From: Nymphaea colorata
Lineage: Eukaryota > Streptophyta > Magnoliopsida > Nymphaeales > Nymphaeaceae
Assembly: GCF_008831285.2 (NCBI RefSeq)
Contig: NC_045139.1
Span: 10,628,704 to 10,692,703, forward strand
Direction of reading: 5' to 3'
DNA: 64,000 bases
The notes beneath the pieces are model-generated. The model did not search any database. It was not told where the DNA came from and was given only the letters and a program-made list of their open reading frames with translations. Shown here piece after piece: positions 47,467 through 58,220 of the stretch. Each line of letters opens with the position of its first letter. The stretch's first letter is position 1. A program made the translations under genes and the position numbers.

Positions 47467-50400
47467 TCACTCAGTCATAACAGGCTTGTTTTCATTTGCT
47501 TTCGGTTTCTGCTCCTTGGGCTTCTGCTCCTCCATTTTCCTGATAAATTATCAAAATCCCAACGTCACAAGAAAATATTCAATTCTTAGGTATAGATACC
47601 CGAATTAGATGACCAATCTGGAACCATTTCACATAAATGAGAGCTTTGAGGGGAAAAAGCAGTAAGGAGCTCAGCATGCTTGCACATTTTATCTTAGCAT
47701 GCAATCAGTACCACATAGACAATCACGCCATTTCGAAATCGACTCTTAACAACTTCGGCAACTCCCCACATTAATTTTAAAAAACAACCACTATTCAAAC
47801 AATAACGCATCCATTAATCAGCAGGGCAACTCGTCCAGCATTTCAACAGCCAACATGGGGACGTAGGCATTACATATAAAATACAGGTTAGTTATGTATT
47901 ACATGGAACCATTTTTTTTTTATTTGAAATGTTGTTTTCAGCGATAACTACAGCCCGTCTTGGTGCAGCTAGTGGCTCTCATTGTTTACGTTGGTAAAGC
48001 CATCAGTGCATGTGTGCAACTGCTACTTCCAATAAACCATTTGAAGAGTCTAACACTGGGGACTTGGTTTGTTGATACTCCGATAAAGTTTGAAAAGAAG
48101 CTGACCTGTCACATTGTCCTACATGATAGGAAGGTGAAATGGAAGATAGGAGCTGCTAGGATAGCCATGGAAACTAAGGCTACTTATGAGCCGTACATAA
48201 ATACAACTTCCACGATGTTAGAGGAACCTCCAGTTGGAGCCACAGCATATAATGGATGAAGTTGATGTAGTGCATGATATGCAGACACCCAGGCTCATAA
48301 CAGGAGAAAATGGTGATGCACATGATGAACATGGAAGCTAAAGTTTGAAAGGGAACAGGAAGAAAGGAACCCTTGGCTAAGGACGCCGACTTTTGAGATC
48401 AATTGACAATTCCCTCATTACACCACTACGATCTTAACCATATCGTACAGACTACAAAGTCTTGAAGCTATCTATATCACATCATTGGAAATGAATAACT
48501 GGGTTCCACGACTTCAATCCTTGATAGGAACTAGATAAAGTGTCCTGTTGCAGTAGTTCAAAAAGCAAAGATGACACGGTAAACTCAAGGAGCATCAATT
48601 TCAATGTGTGATGTACATATTTTAATGGCCATTTTTTCTTGTGCCCGAAGAAACAAAAGGTTTAAACAACAGATTTCAATACGACTAAATTCAATTAAAC
48701 AAAACTAGGTGCTTTGACCAAAGTTAGTTGTGACCCTCATAAAGGCAGCTACACTGTAGAAAGCATAACATAAGCCGTGTCGGTCCAGCCAATAGATATG
48801 CTGTATTGTAAAGTATAGTAATATATTGTATGTGTATCGTAAATTTATTTTTTTAATTTGAAAAGAATAGAAAACATAAAACAAAATCAGATAAACCAAG
48901 AAAAATAAAAATTATGTTTTTTTAAGGAAAAAAAACATGTTATACATAATGGCAGGCTTATTATAGGTATGAAGTTACTTCACAAAGTTACAAACATTAA
49001 AAAGTGGTCATAATATCATATAGTAACATAGCATGATCTAAGACATCAATAAGCATAATTTATAAGATGATCTACATAATAACTCATAAGTAAGTCATAA
49101 GATCCATAACACATCAAAAATCAAATTTTACGTACATTATACAACACATCACAAGACGAAATTGTTCAATGTTAATGCAAATAGTAAACAAAAACAGCTT
49201 CATTCATAATCTTTATCATTCTCATTTTCATCTTTCGTAGCCGATATAAACTCTCTTTATCTAAACAAGAATTAATCATCCATGCATAAATCTGCCATCA
49301 AATTGATGATTATTTCTTTTGAAAATTGCCACAGTCTCCCCTCCTTCAACTATTAGATATGTTAAAAAATAAAGAGAGAGGCAAATTTTAAAAATTGGTT
49401 TGAAAAAGGATGGTTTTACGCTTTTAACCCCATATTTTTCCAAATAGACATGTATCGTGCGATACAGAGTGTTTCGCACGATACATGCGATACACATACA
49501 ATACACCACCTGTTTGCGACACAAGTGGTGTATCGTATCGTAAATTCAAAAAGCGACGATACGTATCGATATGGCTCTGTATTGTACAATACTTACAACA
49601 CTGGGTAGACAGACTAAAGGAACACACATAATCGCACACATGCATCAGATCCTATAAACACATGCAAAAAATCCTAATTCAAGTATGTCATACACTCACT
49701 AGTCTACTTCTGCAACCTTGAGCAGGAATTTCATATTTTCTATTTCGTTTCCAGTGAATAAACGTAACAGATGGTTATATCATCAAATTATAGATGAAGG
49801 AACCAACATCTGCAGTATTAAAACGCTTCATAGTTCATAGAAGATTATATCATCGATTGATAGATGAAAAGCCCCATCATATGTAGTGTTAACATGCTTC
49901 ATTGGAAATACATGGGAGCTACGCCCTGTTCTGATGCATTAGGAAGTAGGAAGATAATTGGTTTTTTTTTTTTTTTAGTGGGGGGGGGGGGGGCGGGGGG
50001 GGGCGGTGGTTGTGTGGTGGAAGGAGGGGAAGAGCCTAAAAAGCCTCAGCTACAACTAACATTAACCTCCTTTAAACCTTCTTCAACTCTAAAAACTTGT
50101 TTGTCATGAGTTTTACCATTTGAACTACTCTACAAATTTAGGCAAGCAAAATCTCAGCATTTTTATTTTTTCAGAAAAAAAAATTCAGCCTATACCCATT
50201 CAATATACAGACTATACCCGAAGCAAAATACGATTACCAAACACGTCAACTGCACGACTACAACCATGGAAAGTTGCAAACTTCAACCCAATGCGGACAT
50301 TTACACTGCTGATTAGCAAGTTTACTACCATAGAACTACAGAGAACACAAACCGATCGACCCCGACCAGGAAAGTATACACAGGACACTAACCAGCCATT

Positions 50401-50694
50401 TAACAAAAGCACGATACAGAAATCACGGTAGATTAGAAGATAAAGATGACCTCATAACTCAAACCCCAGAAGGGAACCGATAATAAATCAACAAAAAACT
50501 ACCAGAGTACAATCAGTAGAAACCCAAGAAAAACAACACGACTACGAATTCTTTCCTAACATTGATAAAAAACCAAAAACATGAAAACCACATCAGAGAG
50601 CGAGAGAGAGAAAGCCCGACCTCTTATCAGCGGCGCTGCTTCCCTTCTGGCTGAGGAAGGATCGGAAGAGAGAAGAATTCACGTCGTAAATCAT
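47467..50694 (-). CDS. Conserved-looking 48-residue plant microprotein, two exons
   Basis: Exon 1 is 50621-50694 and exon 2 is 47467-47539; phase 2 at the junction is satisfied (AG + G, Arg). The product is 48 residues. It begins MIYDVNSSLFRSFLSQKG and ends NENKPVMTE. A short hydrophobic/aromatic N-terminal half is followed by a Lys/Glu/Pro-rich second half containing EEQKPKEQKPK. I recognise this as a short plant protein of the same layout in other genomes, but I know no function for it. It has no signal peptide or membrane segment. The donor is AG|GTCGGG and the acceptor ATCAG. The telo-box and C/T-rich sequence just upstream of the ATG look like a genuine leader. The intron is 3081 bp, some 20 times the coding length. 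Neither exon alone forms a frame of note, so ordinary gene finders may miss it. Confidence 0.8.
49440..49610. repeat. CGATAC-rich palindromic repeat, copy 2
   Basis: The same vocabulary as copy 1 at 25320-25600 but opposite orientation: an ATACACCAC arm (49501-49509) and GTGGTGTAT (49525-49533) around a short loop, many GTATCG/CGATAC words, then TGTATTGTACAATACTTACAACACT at the right edge, which is the mirror of the left edge of copy 1. It lies inside the microprotein intron. Confidence 0.65.
49980..50009 (+). repeat. Poly-G tract preceded by poly-T
   Basis: About 16 T, then AGT, then a run of G interrupted by single C residues. The G-runs satisfy the simple pattern for a G-quadruplex on the plus strand, opposite to the sense of the microprotein intron that contains it. 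Confidence 0.85.
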
Positions 50695-51943
50695 GGCGAC
50701 CACGATTGGAACGGAAAGGGGCCTGGGACGTTAAAACCCTAAACCTTCTTCCCCTTCTTCTGGCTGCTTCCGCAAACTTGTTCTTCTCTCTTGTCTACCG
50801 CCCAAGGGCCGAGAAGCGGTGGCGGGCTTTTATAGCCCGAGGAAGGGAACGGTGACCTGGAAGAAGATATAGATATCGTGATTGACCCAATTGCCCCGAG
50901 CCTTGCTCGTCAAAGACGACCTTAACGTCCCTTAGGGTTTTGACTACCATAATGTGATAGTAAATTGGTGATGGATTTGGGTCGGATATCGACTCGACCC
51001 ACTCTGACTAATGGAGATTTGTAAAGAAAGAAACAAGACCCGACTCATATCTGGATTCAGGATGACTCAAATACGAGATCTGATATACACTCAAGTGGAT
51101 ACAAAATGCCAATTTTTAGAACTTAGCTAGATGCAGATAAAACCGCATCTGGACTCGAATCCAAATCTTTATTTGATCAGGCCAGACCAAATTAGTGGGA
51201 CTTGACAACACACAAAACGGATCTGAGTCTTTTCATAGGGTTCCCCAGTTTTGCTGTTATAATACAAAAAGGGGTCTTTTTGTTCAACTATTGAGGACAT
51301 TTTGGTCATTTTATCCGCATACGATAACATATAATCTGCTTCCTATTTATTTATGTCGAAATTTAAATGTATTTGTCTTAAAAATAACTTAGACATCTAA
51401 ATAAATATGAATCCGAAAATCGATTTAAAACATTTAAAAATTGATTTAAAGAAATATAATAACCGACATTATATGTAATGGAGTCGGATCTTTACGGGAT
51501 ACCAGTCCAATCTCCATCTTGGATTTACGTTTTTAGTTAAGAATTTGGATGCTAAATCTGGATCTATCAGGTGCACATTTCTTAACCAGATCTGATTAAA
51601 TGGATTTGAGATGGTTGATGGTTGGATATATCTGGTCCGTCTACATTTGTAGACGAGTCTCAACAAGGCCAAGTAAAATGGAAAAGAAATTCTATAAGAT
51701 TTGAAATGCATTATATTAAGATGGACATTGAGATCTAAGAGGGTTTGGATCAATGGGGCCGTGGTTTCGTACGTAATAAACTTTAGTAATATGGATTCAG
51801 TTTTATTCAACAACGGCAGCCGGAACCGGGTTGGAGCAGGTAAGGGGAATAAATCCAATCCGGTGTCGCCCCTCTGAGTCTCTCCGTCTCTCTCCCTGGG
51901 CACAAAATTAGCCTTCGTTACTGCTCAAGGATCCAACTGAGCC
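50695..51943. promoter_or_regulatory. Divergent intergenic/promoter region between the microprotein and Tim17-family genes
   Basis: The two start codons (minus at 50694, plus at 51944) are 1.25 kb apart in divergent orientation. AAACCCTAAACC at 50734-50745 and TTAGGGTTTT near 50933 are telo-box words in opposite senses. From about 50940 to 51250 the sequence is a degenerate GGAT/GACTCG-rich repeat like that at 360-760. A GTCTCTCCGTCTCTCTCCC stretch at about 51877 looks like the leader of the plus-strand gene. A shared promoter is possible but the repeat between makes two separate promoters more likely. Confidence 0.4.
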
Positions 51944-54900
51944 ATGTCTTCTCCCGATCAGGCTTCATCTGAGAAGGGACCGCCCGGAAGTTCAGCCTCA
52001 CAAGGTTGGGAGAAGCGTATCATCGTTCCCACACTTCTTGCAGGTGACCGACGTTCTACAAAACCCTTGTATATAGTTTGTCCTTCTCGAATCTCTAGAT
52101 TCGGGAAACATGAACGATCAAGTCTATCGTGGCGGAATATCGGTTATTGAAGTTTCTGATGACTGGTGGGTCATGCGCGATTTTGTGGGACTACACACAG
52201 ACGATTCTTACTTGCTCTGTTTCTTGAATTCGTAGGTGTTGTCGGTGGAGTGGGTGGAATCTTGTCCCAGCGTAGGAAGGCGTTTGGGGTCGCCAAGCTG
52301 TGTGCAACATATGCTGCTAACTTGTCTATAGTGACCGGTTGCTATTGTGGTAATAATCGGCTGCCAATTCTAGGCTTTCTATTTCATTGTTTTAATCAGT
52401 ATGTTAGGGTCTCCATTTGGTTGGTAATCAAAGTGGTTTCTGTTCATTTTCTTGTGTATGTTGAGGTATGGAAGAACCGGAGATTGATGCTTTATCTGTG
52501 CGTTGTCTTTTTCTATTAGTTAGCGTTACTCTTGAATCTTGTGCTGCCACAAGAGAAAGAGGGGAAGTGAGTCGAGTGACACCTCTTATACATCAGGTTC
52601 AAACGTTTGGATGATATAATATCTCGCACTAATGTTTTTTCCAGTCTGTTGATCGATCACTATTGCTTCTTTGAGCTATGTGCCATCTTTCATATAAGAT
52701 TTGTTAGCACAAAATAAGTGACGGGAGATGAGGGTACTCATTTACCAGAATTCTTACCTAATCGACCAACTACTTTATCTAGAAGTGTGCAGTGCAATGA
52801 TCAAGTGCTATGGTCGTGATCAACCAATTTTGGAAAACAAATTGTGAAGAGCGAGAAAATCGCTGCCATCTTTGAGCCTTTTCTCATTGTGTGATACTTG
52901 CTGCATCATATGTTACAATAACACAATAGTATTGAGTTTGTGATGACAGAAATAATTGTAATTACTAAATACTAATTAGTGCGAGTAAAGCTCAAAATTA
53001 TATTCCTATTCTTTAGAATGTGAATTTCAATCTCATGAAATGGCACATGATTCTGGCTGATCGGGAGATTAAACAAGATCAGAAGATGATGCCACAAGCA
53101 AGGTCTATTTGTATAGCTTGTGATTCTTTGCATCAGTGAACTTTTTAAAAACAGACCTTTCCTTCTTTGAGCTCTACAACCCGCATATTTTAGCCAAATC
53201 ATATGTAGAATTGTGTTAGTATTGCTATTGACTTTTATGTTCTTACTGTATATATAACTTCACCTTTGCTATCTTTGTACTGTTGATCTTTTGTACCTTG
53301 TAATCGATTTTCTGATTTCATAATCACTTTTTTTGCACACTTTTGGATTTATCAAGTAGAATAAAATCAGTTTTTCTAATAATATAATTGTTGGATCAAT
53401 GGGCCTAGGAGCTACTTTAGGCACTTTGTCCTCTTCCATTCTGAGAAATGAAATGGGTAATTGATAGTTGGCCTCACCAACATGTCGTAGCAAGTGATTT
53501 TCTTTCTGGATCCTAAATTAAGGCTTCAGATATAATGTTGCACTTCATTTAATTATTCCTTCATCATCAAGATGCTTTGTAACTGGTCTATTCATGTTCG
53601 ACTCCCGTGAGGTCTTGCTGATAAAAAGCGGCACAATTTTCTGTCTAATAGACTGTGTGAGATAGGCATAGTCTGGTGAAAATATTTAAAAACTTTTTGA
53701 GACAAAAGAAAAAATTATGTTAAAGGTTGAGCTCGAGCAAAGCATAATGCAAAAATTAGATGGCAAATGACTACTAAATATTTGCTTGATACTTTGATAA
53801 GAAAACTCCTCTGGAGGAACACTGTTAAGTTTCATTGGATCTTAATATTATTGACCTTTGGCTTCCTGGCCTCCTCCTGCACCCTTACCTCGTTAGATAA
53901 GTCTCTGCCACCAATATATGTGGCATGCCACCATGCCAAATTCATAGTGCCTAGTTCACATAGAGGACTTGTTGTACACATTATGAAACATAGTCCTGCA
54001 GAACGGGCCATTTCAAAAGTATGGAACTCTGGCATACTAAGGCCACTGAAAATTGATAACTAGTCTGCATTATGAAGATAATATTAGCCTTTTGTGGAAG
54101 TCGAAAAGAATATTGGGCTTATAAGCAGTCACACTTCTATAAGTAGCTTAGACCCAACGAATGTTGATTTCCATGTCTCTTCCAAAGCAAGGCTCTCTGT
54201 TATGTCATATGTTGCCACAAGGCCTTTAGTTCCTGCCCTTGGCCCTAACTTTGCCAAGCAGTATATTACCCTATTTGACCACATGTGATGCGTATGAATG
54301 ATAATGCAGCATTTGTAGCCTAAAATTGATGGATATGTTGGTGTTGATGTCCTGCTGTCATCATCTTTCCTTCTTTTCTTTCTCTTTTTTCTTTTCGGTA
54401 GCGTTTGATGGCTGGAAATATGTTTCCGAAAAGAAGTTGCCTGAAATTTATTTCTGGAATTGGTGAATGGGAAAGAAATTTCCTTATTTCTAAAACCAGG
54501 TTGTGTTTGTTAACTTGGAATTATTTTTCTGGAAACAAATTTCATCGTTTGTTAACTTGGAATTAAATTTTTGGAAACAAATTTCCTCCTCCCTCTTTCC
54601 CTTTTTCCTCCGCCTCCCTTCTTCCTCCCTCGCCCCCTTCTTCCTCACTCCTTCCCTTCTTCCTCCTCCCTCCTGCCCTTTTTCCTCCCCGTCCCTTCTT
54701 CCTCCCTCGCCCCCTTCTTCCTCCCCCCTCCTTCCCTTCTTCCTCCTTCTTCCTCCTCCCTCCTTTCTTCCTCCTCCATCCTTCCCTTCTTCCTCCTTCC
54801 CTTCTTTCTCCGCCTCCCTTCTTCCTCCTCCCTCCTTCCTTTCTTCCTCCTTCTTCCTCCTCCCTCCTTTCTTCCTCCTCCCTCCTTCCCTTCTTCTTCC

Positions 54901-56605
54901 TCCATCCTTCCCTCTTTCTTCCTTCTCCCTCCTTTCTTCTTCCTCCTCCCTCCTTCCCTTTTCCTCCTTCCTCCCCGTCCCTTCTTCCTCCCCAATGGTA
55001 AAAAAAAAAAAACCGGAAATATTATTCCGGCTCTCAGCGGGAATAATATTTCCGGAAATATTATTCCGTTTTGAGCCGCAATGGTAAAAAAAAAAAAATC
55101 CATGTTTGATGAAACTGGAAAAATTTTGAAAATTTGAATTAAATTTCCTGTGCTACAGTAGAATTCCAGCCTATCAAACGCTACCTTCATGTTTTTAAAC
55201 ATGATCATGTGCTTCTATTTGTTTGTGTTTTGTATTCTCCTCATTCAGTCTTACTACTGAACAGTGACAGTAATGCATCTCTTTGCTCAATTATGTTTTA
55301 CCTCATTTTTCATGTCATCCCATCTTTCCTTGTGACCAAGTTTCAACGTAGACCTAATAGAGATAGATGATTTTTCATACCACCACCATGAATCTCATTG
55401 TTATCATGGACCAAAGTCCAAGCAGTTCTTTAGCATCCTGTAAAGTGTAGACACTGATGGTGTTGTCAAGTTTGTCTGATCCACAATATTGGTTTTTGTG
55501 GTTCTTCCATGTACTTTTTATGTCCCAAGATTGGAAATTGCTTCCAGTCTGAACCCCTTTTTGATGTCTTCACATCTTTCTCAGCTTTGAACCGATCATA
55601 TATGGGTCCTTAACCTCGTCTGTCCAGAGAAGAGGCCGATCTGTTTGTGACTTGCCTGTTGAGATGCTCCTTTAAGCATTTGAGAACTAATCTCTCTGCC
55701 TTGTGCTCTTCTCTGTCTGCACCTCTGTCCTGATTTGTGCTGGTGTTAATGTTTTGTCTGTAAACAAGCAGTTCAATTGTCGTTGAACTTTGCTGGTGAA
55801 TCTTGTTTCAGGTGCACGTGAGCTTACCAGAGAGCTTCGGGCTTCTGAGAATGGAGACCTTTTGAACTCGGTGATTGGAGGAATATCCAGTGGAGCATTT
55901 CTTGGACGTCTTCAAGGTAGGGAAGATTTCTTCAATAGTCCCTTTTCTTCTCCCCACTTGCAGTAAGTGGAGCTGCAGTTTAGGTGGCATTCGTTATGCC
56001 ACCTGAAACATATCAGCCTAGTATTGCGCCCGAGTTCATTGTTTGACCTGGGTGGTTTATTCTCTGTGGCGGAATGACTGGTGGTGTGGGCAGTTGCCCA
56101 CACCAGCCTCAGAAAGTTTATTTATTTTTACGTTAGTTCTTTGATATATTTGATTGCTTATCTATATAGGATCCCCTAAAAGCATTAAAAGTTATTAAAT
56201 TATTGCTCCTCTAGCCAAAATTTTTGGCTCTGCAAGTGGCTGTTACCCCTCTGAGTTATTGCTTATTGCATAATGCATTAGTAGAGCTACTCAAGTGGAC
56301 TGTCCTGTAAACATCTTTCAGGTGGTCAAGTTGGTGCAGTTCGATATGCCGTCATATTTGCATGCACTGGTACTGCGCTAGATTATGCGGCTTTGAGAAT
56401 GAAGTCTCGAGCAGAGAGCAGCAATGACTCTGTCCTTGAGAACTCTCAGCAAAAGAGTGAGAAGAAGAGTTGGTGGAGTTGGCCTGAGTGGGCACCGATT
56501 CAATTATATGATGAAGAAGCTGAAGCAAAAAAGGAGCAGGAAAAACAGTTCTTTGCACAACGCCGGATGGTTAAAATGGACAAGAGAGAGTCCTTGGACA
56601 GCTGA
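51944..56605 (+). CDS. Tim17/Tim22/Tim23 (PRAT) family protein, four exons
   Basis: Predicted exons 51944-52043, 52236-52349, 55812-55916 and 56322-56605; every junction is phase 1 with GT-AG borders and splits a Gly codon. The product is 200 residues. A polar Ser/Gly N-terminus (1-24) is followed by glycine-rich hydrophobic segments: about 26-43 (IIVPTLLAGVVGGVGGIL), 52-71, 90-105 (NSVIGGISSGAFLGRL) and 110-131. GG-x3-G at 94-99 fits the family's helix-packing motif, although the full PRAT signature is imperfect. The charged C-tail (135-200) contains WWSWPEWAPIQ and a Lys/Glu-rich helix. Family members are multi-spanning proteins of mitochondrial or chloroplast envelopes acting in protein or amino-acid transport; which organelle cannot be told. 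It ends DKRESLDS. The third intron, 3462 bp, holds a transposon-like element with a pyrimidine minisatellite. Confidence 0.85.
54397..55185. mobile_element. Transposon-like element with GGTAGCGTTTGAT ends and a TTCCTCC minisatellite core
   Basis: The left end GGTAGCGTTTGATGGCTGGAA (from 54397) is the near-complement of the right end, which finishes CCAGCCTATCAAACGCTACC at 55185 (about 19 of 21 bases). Both flanks carry TTC (54394-54396 and 55186-55188), a possible 3-bp target duplication. Inside are internal copies of TTGTTAACTTGGAATTA with TTT-TGGAAACAAATTTC, and a CCGGAAATATTATTCCGG-type inverted repeat at about 55015-55070. It is non-coding and lies in intron 3 of the Tim17-family gene. 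A 3-bp target duplication and short ends suggest a PIF/Harbinger- or CACTA-like MITE, but this is only a suggestion. Confidence 0.6.
54585..54993 (+). repeat. Polypyrimidine TTCCTCC/CTTCTTCC minisatellite
   Basis: About 400 bp of almost pure C/T in imperfect CTTCTTCCTCCTCCCTCC units, so one strand is nearly all pyrimidine. Frames through it on both strands give only P/S/L/F- or R/G/E/K-rich low-complexity peptides. It sits inside the element at 54397-55185. Long mirror-like pyrimidine tracts of this kind can form triplex structures. Confidence 0.9.
56083..56233 (+). mobile_element. Short palindrome-core element, copy in intron 3-4 interval of the Tim17-family gene
   Basis: A perfect-arm palindrome GGTGTGGGCA-GT-TGCCCACACC at 56083-56104 is followed about 110 bp later by CCAAAATTTTTGGCTCTGC at 56215-56233, itself an AAAATTTT palindrome plus the GGCTC terminal word. 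It lies in the last intron of the Tim17-family gene. It is the best preserved example of the family also seen at 34093 (inverted) and 58055. Confidence 0.55.
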
Positions 56606-56722
56606 TTGGTCTTTTCTTCTCTATTGTATGTCTAATTCATTTGAGGCAGCTGATTGGTCTTTCTGACCTATATATTGTGTCTTTGATTCTTTTGAGCAAC
56701 ATAAAAGCTGTATAGACCAGAG

Positions 56723-56790
56723 GTTGGCAGGGTGGCCCTGCTGCTGCTGCGGACGGACATGGTTCGACTCCTACGAGCGTCTGCTCTTTG
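56723..56790 (+). repeat. tRNA-like / SINE head
   Basis: TTGGCAGGGTGGCC at about 56725 resembles an A box and GGTTCGACTCC at about 56761-56771 matches the B-box consensus GGTTCGANTCC. Spacing is about 35 bp. No cloverleaf can be drawn, so this is a SINE head or pol III-type relic and not a tRNA gene. Confidence 0.4.
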
Positions 56791-58054
56791 CATAAAGCCG
56801 AGGCCTATTGCAGAACTTTGGAATATCCTATATCCAAAATTGATGCTCTTGTTACTGCGCAAAAAGTTGGCGATAATGGAAATTCAGCCCTTTTCTTTAT
56901 AAAATTCAGTTTGATGGCTATCGGCTTTTGTTGCCTTTTTTTTTTTTTTTATGAGCTTAAAAAAATTGAATGATTTTAATCAATCTGGAGTAGTTAAATG
57001 GACGCAAATTTTGGATTCCTTTTTCGGATTTTTTTTGTTGATATGGAAAGTAGGGTTTTGCAGGTATCCTTGTAGCGCTGGTTTGATTTTTTTTTCTTTT
57101 CCTTTTTTTAGTTTCACTATTTTTGAAGAAGCCTGGTTCGGATTAGTTTATTGAACTTTAGAAGTTTCCCACTTGTCTTCCAATAATAAATGTTTCCACA
57201 GAGAAATCTTCAACTAAAAACCGAAAAAGAAAAAACAAGCCAAGGACTTTAATGAGATACAACTCAGTTATAAGCCATATCCACACAAGGAAAATCAAGA
57301 TTCATTTTAGCCATCCCACAACATATATATAATATACAATACATATATATAATATATAATGCATGTATGTATGCATTTATTTATATGATAATTGAAATCA
57401 GCTGGATGTCAGATATTGCCTGCTGACTAAATGCTTAAAAGCTCTACTAACAACTGGCTTATTTTTATTTTCTTATATTGTACAAAAGTCATCCGAGACA
57501 GAAACCAAACCTCTTAAATTCATGTTAACAAATATCTTAGACAACATATTTACATTCTAACATGTTCATGCATACTAATTTAATAAAAAACATGCTTTCA
57601 ATTCAAGTTGCTTTTACGAATAATATTAAATTTTCTACCATTAAGTTGTTAAATGTTATAATAGCCGTTCATTTTTTAATTACTATAAGAATATCACTAA
57701 ACCTAAAGAAAAGATTAACTTAGTATATGTTCCCATTAAAACATTCTTAAGATTATACTAGATTGCATGAAAAAGTATCTTAGTAATCAACTTTAAGAAG
57801 TCCAAGTTAGCAATCTCCCTATGATATGAAATTTACCACATATGTAAAGTCCTTTGGTCTCTCACAGCATATGCGTGTATGTGAAAGGAGGCCGCCGGAT
57901 CAAAAGCATCGGACGACCTTGATGAGAGGAATCTTGACCGGCGGCATCTACTTTCTTTTATACGGTGCGCTTGCTTAAGCTAGAAAAGCAATTTAGCTAA
58001 AATCAAGTAATGAGGGTCAACTTCACTTTTATTTTCTTTTCCTCTACTAACAGA

Positions 58055-58220
58055 GGCAGTGGCCGAGCTACATCACTGCCTGAGCTACATGTAGGCTGGT
58101 ATGGGCAGTTGCCCACACAAGCTTCCCAATTTTCTTTCATTTTTACATTCAGATAAATGCCTCATTGTGTATGAAGGGTCTGTGAATTAGTGTCCCTCCA
58201 TAAAATTTTGGTGGCTCCGC
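58055..58220 (+). mobile_element. Short palindrome-core element, third copy
   Basis: Begins near CAGAGGCAGTGGCCGAGC, contains GTATGGGCAGTTGCCCACAC at 58099-58118 and ends with TAAAATTTTGGTGGCTCCGC at about 58201-58220. Same order and spacing as the copy at 56083. Non-coding. Confidence 0.55.

Larger units (their letters stand above)
47540..50620 (-). other. 3.1-kb intron of the microprotein gene
   Basis: It contains a CGATAC repeat copy (49440-49610), a G-run (49980-50009) and otherwise AT-rich sequence. A plus-strand frame at 47960-48259 (99 residues) resembles nothing I recognise and is not called. Confidence 0.6.

Noticed and set aside
47960-48259. A 99-residue plus-strand frame inside the microprotein intron
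   Set aside because: It looks somewhat protein-like but matches no family that I know, and it has no visible gene context; possibly a transposon relic.
54503-55208. Frames of 167-194 residues on both strands through the polypyrimidine tract
   Set aside because: They encode only Pro/Ser/Leu/Phe or Arg/Gly/Glu/Lys low-complexity sequence produced by the TTCCTCC minisatellite.
56723-56790. A possible tRNA gene, based on A-box and B-box-like words
   Set aside because: No cloverleaf with acceptor, anticodon and T stems could be drawn, so it was kept only as a SINE-like head.
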